Notes under the pieces: model-generated | What the model was told of the DNA's origin: nothing | Databases searched by the model: none | The model's input: the letters and a program-made list of their open reading frames with translations, nothing else | Assembly: GCA_947630555.1 (NCBI GenBank) | Contig: CANRIA010000006.1 | Location: 1 to 64,000, forward strand | Direction: 5' to 3' | Length of the DNA: 64,000 nt | Origin: an uncultured Clostridia bacterium | GTDB taxonomy: Bacteria > Bacillota > Clostridia > Oscillospirales > Ruminococcaceae | Position numbers and translations under genes: made by a program | Part shown: piece after piece, positions 8,841 to 17,885 of the stretch | Layout: every line of letters begins with the position of its first letter | Numbering within the stretch: the stretch's first letter is position 1

Positions 8841-9710
8841 TTATGAATTTTTTCTGAACATTACGCCTGCTACAACAGGACCTGCATTTATAGCAACAGC
8901 AGCGCCTATTTGCGTGGCAAACTCAGGCGGATAGCCAAACCTTTTTATACACTCGTCTTCAAGTTCTTTAAGAATAGACACATCGCTGCCATAGATAAGG
9001 CAATACGGGGTTTGCGGCACCATTGAATCGAGCGCATGGTCAACGATACGCGGAACAACGGCTCTGTCTCCCCTGACCTTATCATATGTAGTAATTGCGC
9101 CGTCGTAGATTTTCATTATGGGGCGCAGACCGAGCATTTCGCCTACAAAGGCTGCTGCCGAGGGTATTCTGCCTGATTTTTTGGCATATTTAAGAGAATA
9201 CGGAGCAAAATAGATCATGACGTTTTCAGCCCAGTCGTTGAGATATCGGACTATTTCGTCAAACTCAGCGCCGCGTTCTATCATGCCGGCAGCCTGCACG
9301 AGCGGATATCCGTATGCACAGGTATAATTACGCGAATCTACGATACCTATACTGAATTTGCCGATTGCTTCCTTATGGCTTTCAAAGAAATTATCTCTTG
9401 CCATGCAGGCGTTATTATAGGTAGCCGAGGCATTTTTATTGATAGACATATACACGACCGCGTCATAGCCGTCGTTATACAGCTCTTCAAAGGCGTTTTC
9501 AAACTCATACTCGGTTATCTGCGAGGTAGACGGCAAACCGTCATAAGCTTCCATAATTTTATAGAAGCCTGCGTTATCGAAATCGACTCTGCTGGTATAG
9601 CTGTCGTCACCGACGGCGACTTTGAAGTTCATCATTTTTATATTACAGTCTTTTTCCTGCTGCGCGGTAAGGTCGCAGGCGGAATCGGTCATAAGTTTTA
9701 TTTTCGACAT
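8841..9710 (-). CDS. DegV family fatty-acid-binding protein
   Basis: 289-residue DegV family protein. DegV/FakB proteins bind a fatty acid and, with FakA kinase, present it for phosphorylation and incorporation into phospholipid. The start is typical (KIKLMTDSACDL), followed by DGLPSTSQIT carrying the conserved T-S-Q loop, SIGIVDSRNYTCAYGYPLVQ, and KKSGRIPSAAAFVGEMLGLR with the G-R-I-x-x-x-x-A motif. The end has a conserved IGAAVAINAGPVVAGVMF. ATG 9710 follows GGAGGGT. It has its own promoter and no FakA partner in the window. The bound lipid is unknown. Confidence 0.93.
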   Translation of the reverse strand: MSKIKLMTDSACDLTAQQEKDCNIKMMNFKVAVGDDSYTSRVDFDNAGFYKIMEAYDGLPSTSQITEYEFENAFEELYNDGYDAVVYMSINKNASATYNNACMARDNFFESHKEAIGKFSIGIVDSRNYTCAYGYPLVQAAGMIERGAEFDEIVRYLNDWAENVMIYFAPYSLKYAKKSGRIPSAAAFVGEMLGLRPIMKIYDGAITTYDKVRGDRAVVPRIVDHALDSMVPQTPYCLIYGSDVSILKELEDECIKRFGYPPEFATQIGAAVAINAGPVVAGVMFRKNS

Positions 9711-9736
9711 AGTTACCCTCCGTTCGCGCTTATACT

Positions 9737-9765
9737 ATTATATATGGTATACAAATAAATTTCAA
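9737..9765 (-). promoter_or_regulatory. Sigma-A promoter of degV
   Basis: TTGAAA (9760-9765) and TATAAT (9737-9742) on the minus strand with a 17-base spacer, about 30 bases before the DegV start codon. Confidence 0.75.
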
Positions 9766-9793
9766 GTGATAATTTTTGACAAAGAAAATATAT

Positions 9794-10288
9794 TTACAGA
9801 TTTTTCAAATTGCCAAATTTGCCTTGATATGTAAGGTCGGGATAGCCCCACTGCCGAAGCACTTCATACGCTGCAATTGCCACGCTGTTTGAAAGATTGA
9901 GGCTTCGCAGCATATTTCTCATGGGTATACGCACACAGTTTTCGAGATTTTTTACGAGCAGATCTTCCGGCAGACCTCTATCTTCTCTGCCGAAAACGAG
10001 GTACGAGCCGTCAGGGTAGCAGGCATCACTATGAACTTTACAGCCCTTAGTTGTAAAGAAGAAGAACGGGCCGCTGTTTTTTGCGAAAAAATCATCAAAG
10101 CCGTCATACTCAAAAATATCAAGTTTATCCCAGTAATCGAGCCCTGCGCGTTTTAGCTTTTTATCGGTTATTTCAAAGCCGTATGGCTTTATCAGGTGAA
10201 GTTTTGCGCCTGTAACTGCACAGGTACGCGAGATATTGCCGGTATTCTGCGGTATCTGCGGCTGCGCCAGTACGATATTAAGGGTCAT
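9794..10288 (-). CDS. trmL: tRNA (cytidine(34)-2'-O)-methyltransferase
   Basis: SPOUT-fold enzyme that 2'-O-methylates the wobble base of some leucine tRNAs using S-adenosylmethionine. The sequence starts MTLNIVLAQPQIPQNTGNIS and has the TrmL/SpoU blocks: R-T-C-A early, LVFGREDRGLPEDLL in the middle, and VRIPMRNMLRSLNLSNSVAI near the end forming the knot. I chose ATG 10288, preceded by GGAGAG, over a longer frame that adds an unconserved N-terminus. The resulting 164 residues match the family (157 in E. coli). It has its own promoter, and its end runs into the degV promoter region without a visible terminator. Confidence 0.93.
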   Translation of the reverse strand: MTLNIVLAQPQIPQNTGNISRTCAVTGAKLHLIKPYGFEITDKKLKRAGLDYWDKLDIFEYDGFDDFFAKNSGPFFFFTTKGCKVHSDACYPDGSYLVFGREDRGLPEDLLVKNLENCVRIPMRNMLRSLNLSNSVAIAAYEVLRQWGYPDLTYQGKFGNLKNL

Positions 10289-10377
10289 ATGGCACTCTCC
10301 ATTTTGCAAAAGCACATTTATTGGCTTTACTGCATTAAAAAGGAAAGATATTCCTTTAAACACAAAGACCGTCTTAT

Positions 10378-10406
10378 ATTATATCACATTTTCCCTCTGT
10401 TTACAA
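10378..10406 (-). promoter_or_regulatory. Sigma-A promoter of trmL
   Basis: TTGTAA (10401-10406) and TATAAT (10378-10383) on the minus strand, spacer 17 bases, about 85 bases before the trmL start. Confidence 0.7.
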
Positions 10407-10477
10407 CCTTTTTATAAAATTTTTTTATGATTTGAACACACACTAATTATGAAGTCATAAAGAAAGGAAAATACACA

Positions 10478-10651
10478 ATGAAAATATCATCTATAGTAAA
10501 AGGCGCGACTATCGGCGTAAGCGTTGGTGCGGCTGTATACGCATTTGCAAATGCCACTTCAAAGGAAAAGCGCCATCTTGGCAAAAACACCGCAAAGGCG
10601 ATAAGAGCGATAGGCGAAGTTATGACCGACATCGGCGATATGATGTCATGA
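10478..10651 (+). CDS. Small hypothetical protein, 57 residues
   Basis: A short plus-strand gene: ATG 10478 preceded by AGAAAGGA, stop TGA at 10649. The peptide starts MKISSIVKGATIGVSVGAAV, a glycine/alanine-rich segment that could be a single short membrane helix. A basic, lysine-rich middle (SKEKRHLGKNTAKAIRAIG) and EVMTDIGDMMS at the end complete it. This layout is similar to short YtxH-like membrane-anchored helical proteins, though I would not assign a family. It stands alone between divergent trmL and a convergent membrane-protein gene. The start signal and downstream hairpin support it being real. Confidence 0.6.
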   Translation: MKISSIVKGATIGVSVGAAVYAFANATSKEKRHLGKNTAKAIRAIGEVMTDIGDMMS

Positions 10652-10684
10652 AAAAAGAGGGTGCTCTTAATATGAGTACCCTCT
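10651..10684 (-). terminator. Bidirectional rho-independent terminator
   Basis: Stem AGAGGGT...ACCCTCT (10656-10684) lies between two convergent genes. On the minus strand it is followed at once by six T, the clearer terminator; on the plus strand the T-run is weak. Confidence 0.75.
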
Positions 10685-10691
10685 ATACTTA

Positions 10692-11252
10692 TTATTGCTT
10701 ATACAGAACCTTTTTTGCGACATCTATATTATCATAGCTTATTTTATAGCATATATGGCAGGTGGCTATCATAGTTAGCGGCAACAGTGCTATCAGTATG
10801 AACCACTGCCAGTAAATATCGCTGGTTGGGGTGGCTGACTTTGCGAAAGAGTCGATTATAGGCAGGAAGCAGGCATTTATAAGCTTGAACGGGCCTGTAA
10901 AGTTGCCTATAACTTTGACTTTTGCCATTATTAGCACGATAAACGAGATATAATATGGTATAGTCGTCAGCACGCCGAGCAGCAGACCCAGTTTCGGCAT
11001 GGGTGTGTCTTTATGCAGAGTAACATTGCCCTTTACCTTGCCGCCGAGTTTTAAGCACTGGTCGGCAAAAAGGCACAGCATACACGCAAGCGAACAAAAG
11101 CCGAAGACGACGTTTGAAAGACCGCCCATTGCAGGTTTTGCTGCGACATAGAAAAACGCAAAGCTTACGCCGATAAGTTCAGCGCCTATGAGCCTCAGAT
11201 AGATCTGTATTATTGCTTTTTTTCTGTATTGTGAGTTGCTTAGAAGTGCCAT
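10692..11252 (-). CDS. Hypothetical four-helix membrane protein
   Basis: 186 residues. After a basic start (MALLSNSQYRKKAIIQIY) there are four clear hydrophobic segments, near residues 18-38, 45-65, 90-112 and 150-170. Short loops include a lysine-rich one (LKLGGKVKGNVTLHKDT). No catalytic motif is visible and I do not recognise the family. The gene is monocistronic: it is divergent from the small 65-residue gene upstream and convergent with the 57-residue gene, with a shared terminator. A role in membrane transport or cell-envelope function is possible, but nothing in the sequence or context proves it. Confidence 0.6.
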   Translation of the reverse strand: MALLSNSQYRKKAIIQIYLRLIGAELIGVSFAFFYVAAKPAMGGLSNVVFGFCSLACMLCLFADQCLKLGGKVKGNVTLHKDTPMPKLGLLLGVLTTIPYYISFIVLIMAKVKVIGNFTGPFKLINACFLPIIDSFAKSATPTSDIYWQWFILIALLPLTMIATCHICYKISYDNIDVAKKVLYKQ

Positions 11253-11358
11253 TTTTATGCTCCTTTATTTTAAATGAACGCCCACCGGTGTGGTAAGAAT
11301 TTTATCGGATAATACTCGCCGTTTCTCAGATAATAATATAGAAAGGAATGATACGTTT

Positions 11359-11556
11359 ATGAGCGACAGCAAAAAGTCACGTGCCGCCAAAAACAGCGAC
11401 GGCACTAAGATATATTATCCGCACAACATTGCTGCCCCGATGTGGGAAACAAACGTTATTACCGACAATTACACCGATGAGGACGGGAATGTTTACAACA
11501 AGAGCGATCAGAACGTTCTCATGGCGAAGAATTGGGTAGACGACAACAAAAAATAG
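11359..11556 (+). CDS. Small acidic protein, possibly of the DUF3787 / spore surface type
   Basis: 65-residue gene starting at ATG 11359, preceded by GAAAGGA; an earlier in-frame ATG at 11290 lacks this signal. The peptide starts MSDSKKSRAAKNSDGTKIYY and is hydrophilic and probably unstructured. It contains AAPMWETNVITDNY, and its C-terminus ends LMAKNWVDDNKK. The central W and the terminal A-K-x-W-V-D-x-N block resemble the short clostridial proteins annotated as DUF3787 or CDIF630-type spore surface proteins; this is from memory and tentative. It is followed by a hairpin terminator and converges with hydF. Confidence 0.5.
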   Translation: MSDSKKSRAAKNSDGTKIYYPHNIAAPMWETNVITDNYTDEDGNVYNKSDQNVLMAKNWVDDNKK

Positions 11557-11561
11557 CCTTT

Positions 11562-11590
11562 GACCGTCGGTTTGCGCTGACGGTCATTTT
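11562..11590 (+). terminator. Rho-independent terminator
   Basis: GACCGTC...GACGGTC (11562-11568 and 11579-11585) followed by ATTTTAT, directly after the stop of the small plus-strand gene. It overlaps the last codons of hydF on the other strand. Confidence 0.7.
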
Positions 11591-12759
11591 ATGTCAAGAC
11601 ATTTTATGCTTCGCTCTAGTATGCCGTTTACATATGCTATAAGTATGCCGTAATTGGTGATAGGCACGCTTTGCCCCTGTGCTGCGCCGTAACGGTACTT
11701 GACCTCGCGCTCGTTGAGCATACAGCCGCCGCAGTGGACTATAAGCTTATAGCCGCTGAGAAGTTTTGGGAACTCTCCTCCGCTGGTAAATTCAAAGTTT
11801 AGTTTCTTGCCTGTATAGCCCTGTATCCAGCGCGGAAGTTTTACAGTGCCTATATCGTCGCACTGTCTGTGGTGGGTACAGCCCTCGGAAATAAGTATAG
11901 TATCACCGTCCTGAAGCGTATCAAGTGCTCTTGCGCCGTGAACGGCAGAGGTAAGTATACCCTTGAATCTTGCCATAAGTATTGAAAAAGAGGTAAGATA
12001 GACATCTTCGGGAACGATTTTAGCTACCGTTTCAAACGCCTGAGAATCTGTTACCACAAGTTTTGGCGGCTGTGAAAGGCTTTGGAGCGCTTTTTGCAGG
12101 CTTTTTTCGGTAGCGCAGGTGACTATCGCGCCGTTTTCTATTGCTTCTCTGAGTACCTGCTGCTGGGGAAGTATTATTCTTCCCTTGGGTGCGGCGCTGT
12201 CAATAGGTATCACGAGTACGACATTATCGCCGCTTTCAATAAGGTCTGAAATAAGCGGCTGTTTGGGCGAAAGCTGAGGCAGGCAGGCACACAGGCGTTT
12301 TTTCAGCTCGTCTATCCCCTGCCCTGTCTGCGCCGAAACGCTTACTTCATCTTCGTTTACGCTGTTGCCGAAAATATCGCACTTGTTTCTTACTATAACA
12401 AGCGGCAAATTGCGCTCTTTTATTCTGTCTATAGCTGCTAAATCGTAAGCATCTATGGCATCTGTATAGACATACACTGCTATATCTGTTTTATTCAGCA
12501 CCGCGAGCGACTTTTCCACTCTGAGCGCGCCCAGCTCGCCCTCGTCGTCAATTCCTGCGGTATCGTATATTACAACGGGCCCCAACGGCAGCATTTCCAT
12601 AGTTTTATATACGGGGTCTGTGGTAGTGCCTGCGACCTCGGAAACTATGGCTGTCTGCTGACCTGTTAAAGCGTTTATAAGGCTTGATTTGCCTGCGTTG
12701 CGCTTACCAAAAATAGAGATATGCAGCCTGTTAGCTACAGGTGTATCGTTCATACTCAT
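11584..12759 (-). CDS. hydF: [FeFe] hydrogenase H-cluster maturation GTPase
   Basis: HydF is the scaffold that receives the 2Fe subcluster built by HydE and HydG and delivers it to apo-hydrogenase. The N-terminal GTPase domain shows the P-loop GKRNAGKSSLINAL (about residues 18-31), a T-T-D-P switch and DTAGIDDEG. The C-terminal iron-sulfur domain has EGCTHHRQCDDIGTVKLPRW and VHCGGCMLNERE, carrying the cysteine/histidine ligands of the [4Fe-4S] cluster. ATG 12759 follows GAGGTG. The longer start is a GTG inside that ribosome-binding site. It is last in a long minus-strand gene run. HydE, HydG and the hydrogenase are not in the window. Confidence 0.95.
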   Translation of the reverse strand: MSMNDTPVANRLHISIFGKRNAGKSSLINALTGQQTAIVSEVAGTTTDPVYKTMEMLPLGPVVIYDTAGIDDEGELGALRVEKSLAVLNKTDIAVYVYTDAIDAYDLAAIDRIKERNLPLVIVRNKCDIFGNSVNEDEVSVSAQTGQGIDELKKRLCACLPQLSPKQPLISDLIESGDNVVLVIPIDSAAPKGRIILPQQQVLREAIENGAIVTCATEKSLQKALQSLSQPPKLVVTDSQAFETVAKIVPEDVYLTSFSILMARFKGILTSAVHGARALDTLQDGDTILISEGCTHHRQCDDIGTVKLPRWIQGYTGKKLNFEFTSGGEFPKLLSGYKLIVHCGGCMLNEREVKYRYGAAQGQSVPITNYGILIAYVNGILERSIKCLDIK

Positions 12760-12772
12760 AATAATCACCTCA

Positions 12773-13486
12773 TTAAATGCACATTCCGCCGTTTACTTTA
12801 AGCACCGCACCCGTGATATACGAAGCTTTATCGGAGGCTAAAAATGCCGCGGCGTTCGCTATATCCTGCGGTGTGCCTATACGCGAAAGGGGTATTTCTT
12901 CAACTATATCGGCAATTTCATCGGCTGAAAAGCACGAATTCATTTTTGTATCTATCATTCCTGCGGTTATACAGTTTACGCGTATGCCGCTGGGGGCTTC
13001 CTCTTTAGCGAGGGCTTTTGTAAAGCCTATAAGCCCTGCTTTTGCGGCAGAATACGCGACCTCACAGGAAGCACCCGTTTCTCCCCACATAGAAGAGATA
13101 TTTATTATACTGCCGCTTTTTTGGTGTATCATATCGGGCAGGCAAAGCTGCGACATGAGCATAGCACCGGTAAGATCAGCTGAAATTATATGCTCCAGCC
13201 GCTCTTTTGTAAGGTCTGTAAACAGACCGACATCTGCCACTCCTGCGTTATTGACAAGAAGCGTTATACTGCCGAGCTTTTGTTTTGCCATGCTGACGGC
13301 ATTTTTCATGGAAGAAATATCGGTGACATCGCAATGAATTGCAAGACCGTTTATTTCCTCTGCAATAGTCTGAGCTGTTTTTTTATCGGTATTATACCCG
13401 AGCGCTACTGCATAGCCGCTTTCATAGAGGGCTTTGCACACTGCCGCGCCTATTCCGCCGCTGCCGCCCGTTACAAATGCTGTCAA
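12773..13486 (-). CDS. SDR family NAD(P)-dependent oxidoreductase (FabG-like)
   Basis: 237-residue classical short-chain dehydrogenase. It has the cofactor loop TGGSGGIG (residues 7-14), NNAG, the catalytic Ser in NISSMWG, and Y-x-x-x-K in VAYSAAKAGLIGFTKALAKE. The C-terminus ends in the usual ITGAVLKVNGGM. TTG 13486 is the start, preceded by a perfect AGGAGG. It sits between clpE and hydF with short gaps. It could be a ketoacyl-ACP reductase; alternatively, stand-alone relatives in Firmicutes include the EF-P 5-aminopentanone reductase YmfI. The sequence alone does not decide, and no fatty-acid genes are adjacent. Confidence 0.88.
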   Translation of the reverse strand: MTAFVTGGSGGIGAAVCKALYESGYAVALGYNTDKKTAQTIAEEINGLAIHCDVTDISSMKNAVSMAKQKLGSITLLVNNAGVADVGLFTDLTKERLEHIISADLTGAMLMSQLCLPDMIHQKSGSIINISSMWGETGASCEVAYSAAKAGLIGFTKALAKEEAPSGIRVNCITAGMIDTKMNSCFSADEIADIVEEIPLSRIGTPQDIANAAAFLASDKASYITGAVLKVNGGMCI

Positions 13487-13502
13487 GAGGCTTGCCTCCT
13501 TT

Positions 13503-15770
13503 TTACATGGTATCTACTCTGAAGTTGTCGCCGTCTGCCGTTACAGAAAGCGCATATGGAACATTGCCGTCGGCGTTTATGATAACGTCGGCTATTTTAT
13601 CCTGCACTTCCTCGCGGATAACTCTGCGGAGATCTCTTGCTCCCAGCGAGTGACCGAAAGCCTTTTTTGCACAAAGTTCACAAGCTTTTTCATCATACAC
13701 AAACTTTATGCCTTTTTCGGACATGGGCTCTTTCATCTCGTCCAGCATCAGCGCGGCGATCTTTGTATAGTCGCTTTGGGTAAGAGGGTTGAACACGACT
13801 ATTTCGTCAACTCTGCCGAGAAATTCGGGGCGCAAAAACTCTTTCAAAGCTTTCATGGCGCGTTCTTTGGTGATATCGGCATCTGACTTATTAAAGCCTA
13901 CACCCGTATCTTTATCGGTAGAACCTGCGTTTGAGGTCATAACGATAACGGTATTTTCAAAAGAAACGCTTCTGCCCTGAGCATCGTTTACCTTTCCTTC
14001 ATCGAGAATTTGAAGCATGATATTCATGACATCGGGGTGGGCTTTTTCTATCTCGTCAAAAAGCACCACCGAATACGGTCTGCGGCGCACCTTTTCGGTA
14101 AGCTGACCTGCATCATCATAACCCACATATCCCGGAGGGGAACCTATAAGCCTTGCGACTGTATGCTTTTCCATATATTCCGACATATCAACGCGGATAA
14201 TAGGCTCGGTGGCATCAAAAAGTTCCTCGCCAAGCACCTTTACAAGTTCGGTCTTGCCAACGCCCGTAGGCCCTACAAATATAAAGCTGGCAGGGCGTAT
14301 ACGCTTTGAAAGGTTGACCCTTGTGCGCTTTATTGCCTTTGCGACCTTTTCAACTGCCTCGTCCTGACCGATAATGCGCTTTTTCATAGCTTCTTCAAGA
14401 CCGCGCACCTTTTCATACTCGCTCTGGGTTATCTTGTTTGCAAGGATACCCGTCCACAGTTCTATTACCTTTGAAAGGTCTTCATCTGTTACCTGTAGCT
14501 GTGAGGTTATCTTTTCAAGCTCTACAAGGCGGTCTGTTATACGCATTATCTCTGCTTTTTCGCCTGCTATCTTCTCATAGTCGGGTGACTCTGCGGCTTC
14601 AAGCTCGGAAAGCGCGGTATCGTGCTTATAAAGCTCCTCGTTGAGCTGCTCTACCTCGCCTATCTCTTTGCACTTTATGCTGGCACAGGCGCACGCTTCG
14701 TCGAGAAGGTCTATAGCTTTATCGGGCAGAAATCTGTCGTTTATATAACGCTCTGAAAGCACTGCGCACTTTCTTAAAAGCTCATCTGAGATATGAACGC
14801 GGTGGTGCGCTTCGTAATACTGTCTAACGCCTTTGAGGACTTCAACTGTATCATCAACAGTAGGCTCGTTTACCGTTACCGGCTGAAAACGCCTTTCAAG
14901 CGCGCTGTCTTTTTCGATATACTTTCTGTACTCTTTAAAAGTGGTCGCGCCTATGACTTGTATCTCACCGCGTGAGAGGGCAGGCTTCATGATGTTTGCG
15001 GCGTTCATAGAACCCTCGGAGCTATCGCCTGCGCCGACGAGGTTATGCACTTCATCTATAAAAAGAATAACGTTGCCTTTTTCTATAACTTCATCTATCA
15101 AGCCCTTACATCTGCCCTCAAACTGACCGCGGAACTGCGTGCCTGCGACAAGTGCGGTAAGATCTAAAAGATACAGCTCTTTATTTTTAAGGTGAGCAGG
15201 AACGTCGCCTTTTACGATATGCTGCGCTATGCCCTCGGCAATGGCTGTTTTACCAACACCGGGCTCGCCTATAAGGCATGGGTTGTTCTTGGTGCGGCGT
15301 GACATTATCTGCACAACACGCTCTATCTCCTTATCTCTGCCGATTATGTTATCAAGCTTGCCCTCGCGCGCTTTTTCGGTAAGGTTAGTACAGAACTTCG
15401 GCAGATATTTAAGCTCTTTTTCTTTGGGCTTTTTTCTCTGCTTTCCGTCGGTCTTTTTATCGGCTGCGGCATTTGAGCCTTCACGTTTGCCGCCCAGCGC
15501 GCCGCCGAATATATGGCTGAGAAAGTCGGGCAAGGTATTGTTGCCGCCCTGCTCAAAGTTGCCGCCCTCGGTCATATCCATAAGCTGGTTGGACATCTCT
15601 TCAAGGTCGTCATCGGAAATGCCCATTTGCTTCATATAATCATCTACCTGAGAAATGCCCAGTTCTCTTGCGCAGACAAGGCAAAGCCCCTCGTTTTTCT
15701 TTTCGTTTCCGTTCATTGAAGTGATGAACACTGCGGCAGGTCTTTTACCGCATCTGGAACACATTATCAC
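13503..15770 (-). CDS. clpE: ClpE-type Clp protease ATPase with N-terminal zinc finger
   Basis: 755-residue HSP100 unfoldase that feeds ClpP. The N-terminus is a four-cysteine zinc finger (C-x2-C ... C-x2-C within the first 35 residues) instead of the double Clp_N repeat of ClpC, which is the mark of ClpE. A glycine/lysine-rich linker follows, then AAA-1 with [16 protein letters not shown] and [13 protein letters not shown], a coiled middle region, and AAA-2 with [20 protein letters not shown] and [13 protein letters not shown]. The GVGF loop before the last third fits the ClpP-docking tripeptide. The start is GTG 15770 after AAGGGG. It is co-oriented with cvpA; no CtsR or McsAB genes are nearby. 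Confidence 0.88.
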   Translation of the reverse strand: MIMCSRCGKRPAAVFITSMNGNEKKNEGLCLVCARELGISQVDDYMKQMGISDDDLEEMSNQLMDMTEGGNFEQGGNNTLPDFLSHIFGGALGGKREGSNAAADKKTDGKQRKKPKEKELKYLPKFCTNLTEKAREGKLDNIIGRDKEIERVVQIMSRRTKNNPCLIGEPGVGKTAIAEGIAQHIVKGDVPAHLKNKELYLLDLTALVAGTQFRGQFEGRCKGLIDEVIEKGNVILFIDEVHNLVGAGDSSEGSMNAANIMKPALSRGEIQVIGATTFKEYRKYIEKDSALERRFQPVTVNEPTVDDTVEVLKGVRQYYEAHHRVHISDELLRKCAVLSERYINDRFLPDKAIDLLDEACACASIKCKEIGEVEQLNEELYKHDTALSELEAAESPDYEKIAGEKAEIMRITDRLVELEKITSQLQVTDEDLSKVIELWTGILANKITQSEYEKVRGLEEAMKKRIIGQDEAVEKVAKAIKRTRVNLSKRIRPASFIFVGPTGVGKTELVKVLGEELFDATEPIIRVDMSEYMEKHTVARLIGSPPGYVGYDDAGQLTEKVRRRPYSVVLFDEIEKAHPDVMNIMLQILDEGKVNDAQGRSVSFENTVIVMTSNAGSTDKDTGVGFNKSDADITKERAMKALKEFLRPEFLGRVDEIVVFNPLTQSDYTKIAALMLDEMKEPMSEKGIKFVYDEKACELCAKKAFGHSLGARDLRRVIREEVQDKIADVIINADGNVPYALSVTADGDNFRVDTM

Positions 15771-15798
15771 TGTTATCTATCCCCTTTCGAGAAATTTA

Positions 15799-16662
15799 TC
15801 ATACAAATATATTTGCAAGGAAAGTTTTGTTTATAAAGTCGGTCATGACAAAATCGAGCACGCCGAATGAATGGTTTACTGCGTATCTTACTGCAAAGCC
15901 TATAATAAAAAGTATGAGCACGCCCTCTGCCGCGCCGATAAGTGCGCCGACAAGGTGTGAAAACTTTTTGGTAACGCGGATAACTTTCAAAATTCGCAGA
16001 ACGCGGTACACCACCCTAAGCAGTACAGAAGCGAGCAGGAACACGACCAGCACCGCACCTGCGCGTGATATATCAATAGCTTTATCTCTTATTATGCCGC
16101 TTTCAAGGTTTTCGGCTGCTTTTTGTGGGTCGTCCTCAGCAACAACGCCTATGATATTTTTTATACTTTCTTCATCTGTAAGGGTATCAGCAAGCTGTTT
16201 GGCATCGTCGTCTTTAATATTGCCGTCGGTATATTCTTCTATCTTTTCGGGCGTAACGTTTTCATCTATACGCGCTTTTATCTCATCTTTGGAGATATTT
16301 TCGCCTTTATCGGCGGCAAGCTGCTGGATAGATGCAAACAAATCGTCGCTTTCGGCAAGCTCTTTAAGCTCTGAATCTTCTATCTCTATTTTAAGAGAAT
16401 CGGCTAACTGATCTTTAGCTTTATCAAAATTTTCTTTAAGGTCTGCGCTGTCCATGCTATCGGCTATGGTATCAACGACCTTGGGCTTTATATATTTTTC
16501 ATACGCGGCTGTAGATGCAGGCTTTGCGACAAGCACTGCAAGCGCGCACGAAACCACCGTGATAGCAACAGACACTATCGTACTTAAAACGCTGCGGCGG
16601 CTGCCCACAAATGCAAACGCGCCTATAAATGCAATTATCAGAATATCTACAAGTATTGTCAT
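15799..16662 (-). CDS. CvpA family membrane protein
   Basis: About 287 residues. It begins MTILVDILIIAFIGAFAF, with two hydrophobic helices near residues 4-50. A long hydrophilic, acidic central domain (about 60-190, rich in D/E/K and coiled-coil-like) follows. Two or three C-terminal helices include AGAVLVVFLLASVLLRVVY, LVGALIGAAEGVLILFI and GFAVRY. The glycine-rich G-A-x-x-G-A-A-E-G segment is typical of CvpA (colicin V production) proteins. The large soluble insertion makes it longer than E. coli CvpA (162). ATG 16662 follows GGAG; an earlier ATG overlaps the stop of the upstream gene. Function in Firmicutes is unclear, possibly envelope homeostasis. Confidence 0.8.
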   Translation of the reverse strand: MTILVDILIIAFIGAFAFVGSRRSVLSTIVSVAITVVSCALAVLVAKPASTAAYEKYIKPKVVDTIADSMDSADLKENFDKAKDQLADSLKIEIEDSELKELAESDDLFASIQQLAADKGENISKDEIKARIDENVTPEKIEEYTDGNIKDDDAKQLADTLTDEESIKNIIGVVAEDDPQKAAENLESGIIRDKAIDISRAGAVLVVFLLASVLLRVVYRVLRILKVIRVTKKFSHLVGALIGAAEGVLILFIIGFAVRYAVNHSFGVLDFVMTDFINKTFLANIFV

Positions 16663-16676
16663 AAAAACACTCCGAA

Positions 16677-17855
16677 TCATTCAAATGTAACTTTATATAT
16701 ATTGCTGTAATCCTCGACATACATAGCATCATCTATAAACACGAAAGACTGGTAGTCGGGCGAGACATCATAAGTTGCTGTAAGCTTTCCAGTGCCGTCA
16801 TAAACGACAAGTTTGCCTTTCATGAGGATATAGACATTGCCGCCTTTACAGGTTATCTGCCTGCACTCGCCCTCTATGCTTGCCTGAAAAATATCTGTAG
16901 AAGATGTGCTTGCTATGGTTAAGTCAAAATAGCCTTTGGTAACGCTTTTTTCGACTATTGCAGCCGTTTTGGTATCTGCGGCGCTGTCGGTAAGAGTAGT
17001 GTTATAATCGTACTGAGAGATAGTCTTGCCATCGGGAGAGAGGTGCAGAAGCTTATTATCGCCCACCAGCCACACAGAATCGTCATCACATAATACTGTA
17101 TCATAAACCATGGTGGGAATATTGTCGATAGTAAAGACCGGGTCTGACTGCATGAAATTCAGCGCTGTTACAACGCTCGAAAGCTCTCCGCCCGAGGCTT
17201 TGAAAGTTGCCACCGCACAGCCGTTGCCCTCGCCGTTCATGGAGATGTCTATTATCCTCTGACCGCTTGACCACAGAAAAGCCTCGTTGCCTTTGGGGTC
17301 GTACACCGTCATATAAGACAGGTATTTATCTGTCTGCGTAACTATGGCGGCGTAGTCTTTTTTGCCTATTTCAGCCATGATTATTTTTTCGGGGAATGTA
17401 CGCTTATAGACCTCGCCGTCGTCATTTACCGCCATAAGGCTATAGCCGCCAAGGTCATAAAGCAGCAGCATATTGCCGCCTGCAACGCCTATCGGATTTG
17501 CAAGGCTGTGCTGCACACTGCGTATTTTGTTGCCTTCGGTATCATATATGGTTATGTTGGTATCGGTAACGAGAATAAAGCGGTCGCCGTATGTATATAT
17601 CTCAGACGAATTTGTTTCGCCTATAGCAATCGGGAACTCGCCTGCCTCTACCTTTGTGCCGCTTTTTGCCACTGTATCTTTGGTATTTTTCCAAAGTCGG
17701 CTCAGTTTCGGCAGCCACATCTGCGAAGTTAAAACTGCCACCAACGCTGCACACAATATTGCGGTAAAGCCTGCAAGCTTTTTCATTGAACGTTTTCTTT
17801 TGGCTTTTTTTCTGGCTTTGCGAATGTCGGTCTGATATGTTTTCTCTCTTGCCAA
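16677..17855 (-). CDS. DUF5711-like membrane-anchored beta-propeller protein
   Basis: 392 residues. A very basic N-terminus (KARKKAKRKRSMKKLAGF) precedes one transmembrane helix (about 28-48). A long extracytoplasmic domain of repeating beta-strand segments follows, such as YGDRFILVTDTNITIYDTEG, LLLYDLGGYSLMAVND and SVWLVGDNKLLHLSPDGKT. The pattern suggests a six- or seven-bladed propeller. This architecture matches proteins annotated DUF5711 in Clostridia. The start is TTG 17855 with GGAG upstream. It overlaps the next gene region by an ATGA and sits next to CvpA, so a cell-envelope role is plausible. No enzymatic motif is visible. Confidence 0.65.
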   Translation of the reverse strand: MAREKTYQTDIRKARKKAKRKRSMKKLAGFTAILCAALVAVLTSQMWLPKLSRLWKNTKDTVAKSGTKVEAGEFPIAIGETNSSEIYTYGDRFILVTDTNITIYDTEGNKIRSVQHSLANPIGVAGGNMLLLYDLGGYSLMAVNDDGEVYKRTFPEKIIMAEIGKKDYAAIVTQTDKYLSYMTVYDPKGNEAFLWSSGQRIIDISMNGEGNGCAVATFKASGGELSSVVTALNFMQSDPVFTIDNIPTMVYDTVLCDDDSVWLVGDNKLLHLSPDGKTISQYDYNTTLTDSAADTKTAAIVEKSVTKGYFDLTIASTSSTDIFQASIEGECRQITCKGGNVYILMKGKLVVYDGTGKLTATYDVSPDYQSFVFIDDAMYVEDYSNIYKVTFE

Positions 17856-17885
17856 AACACATTCTCCTTTCTCTTTTTGCCGCCC

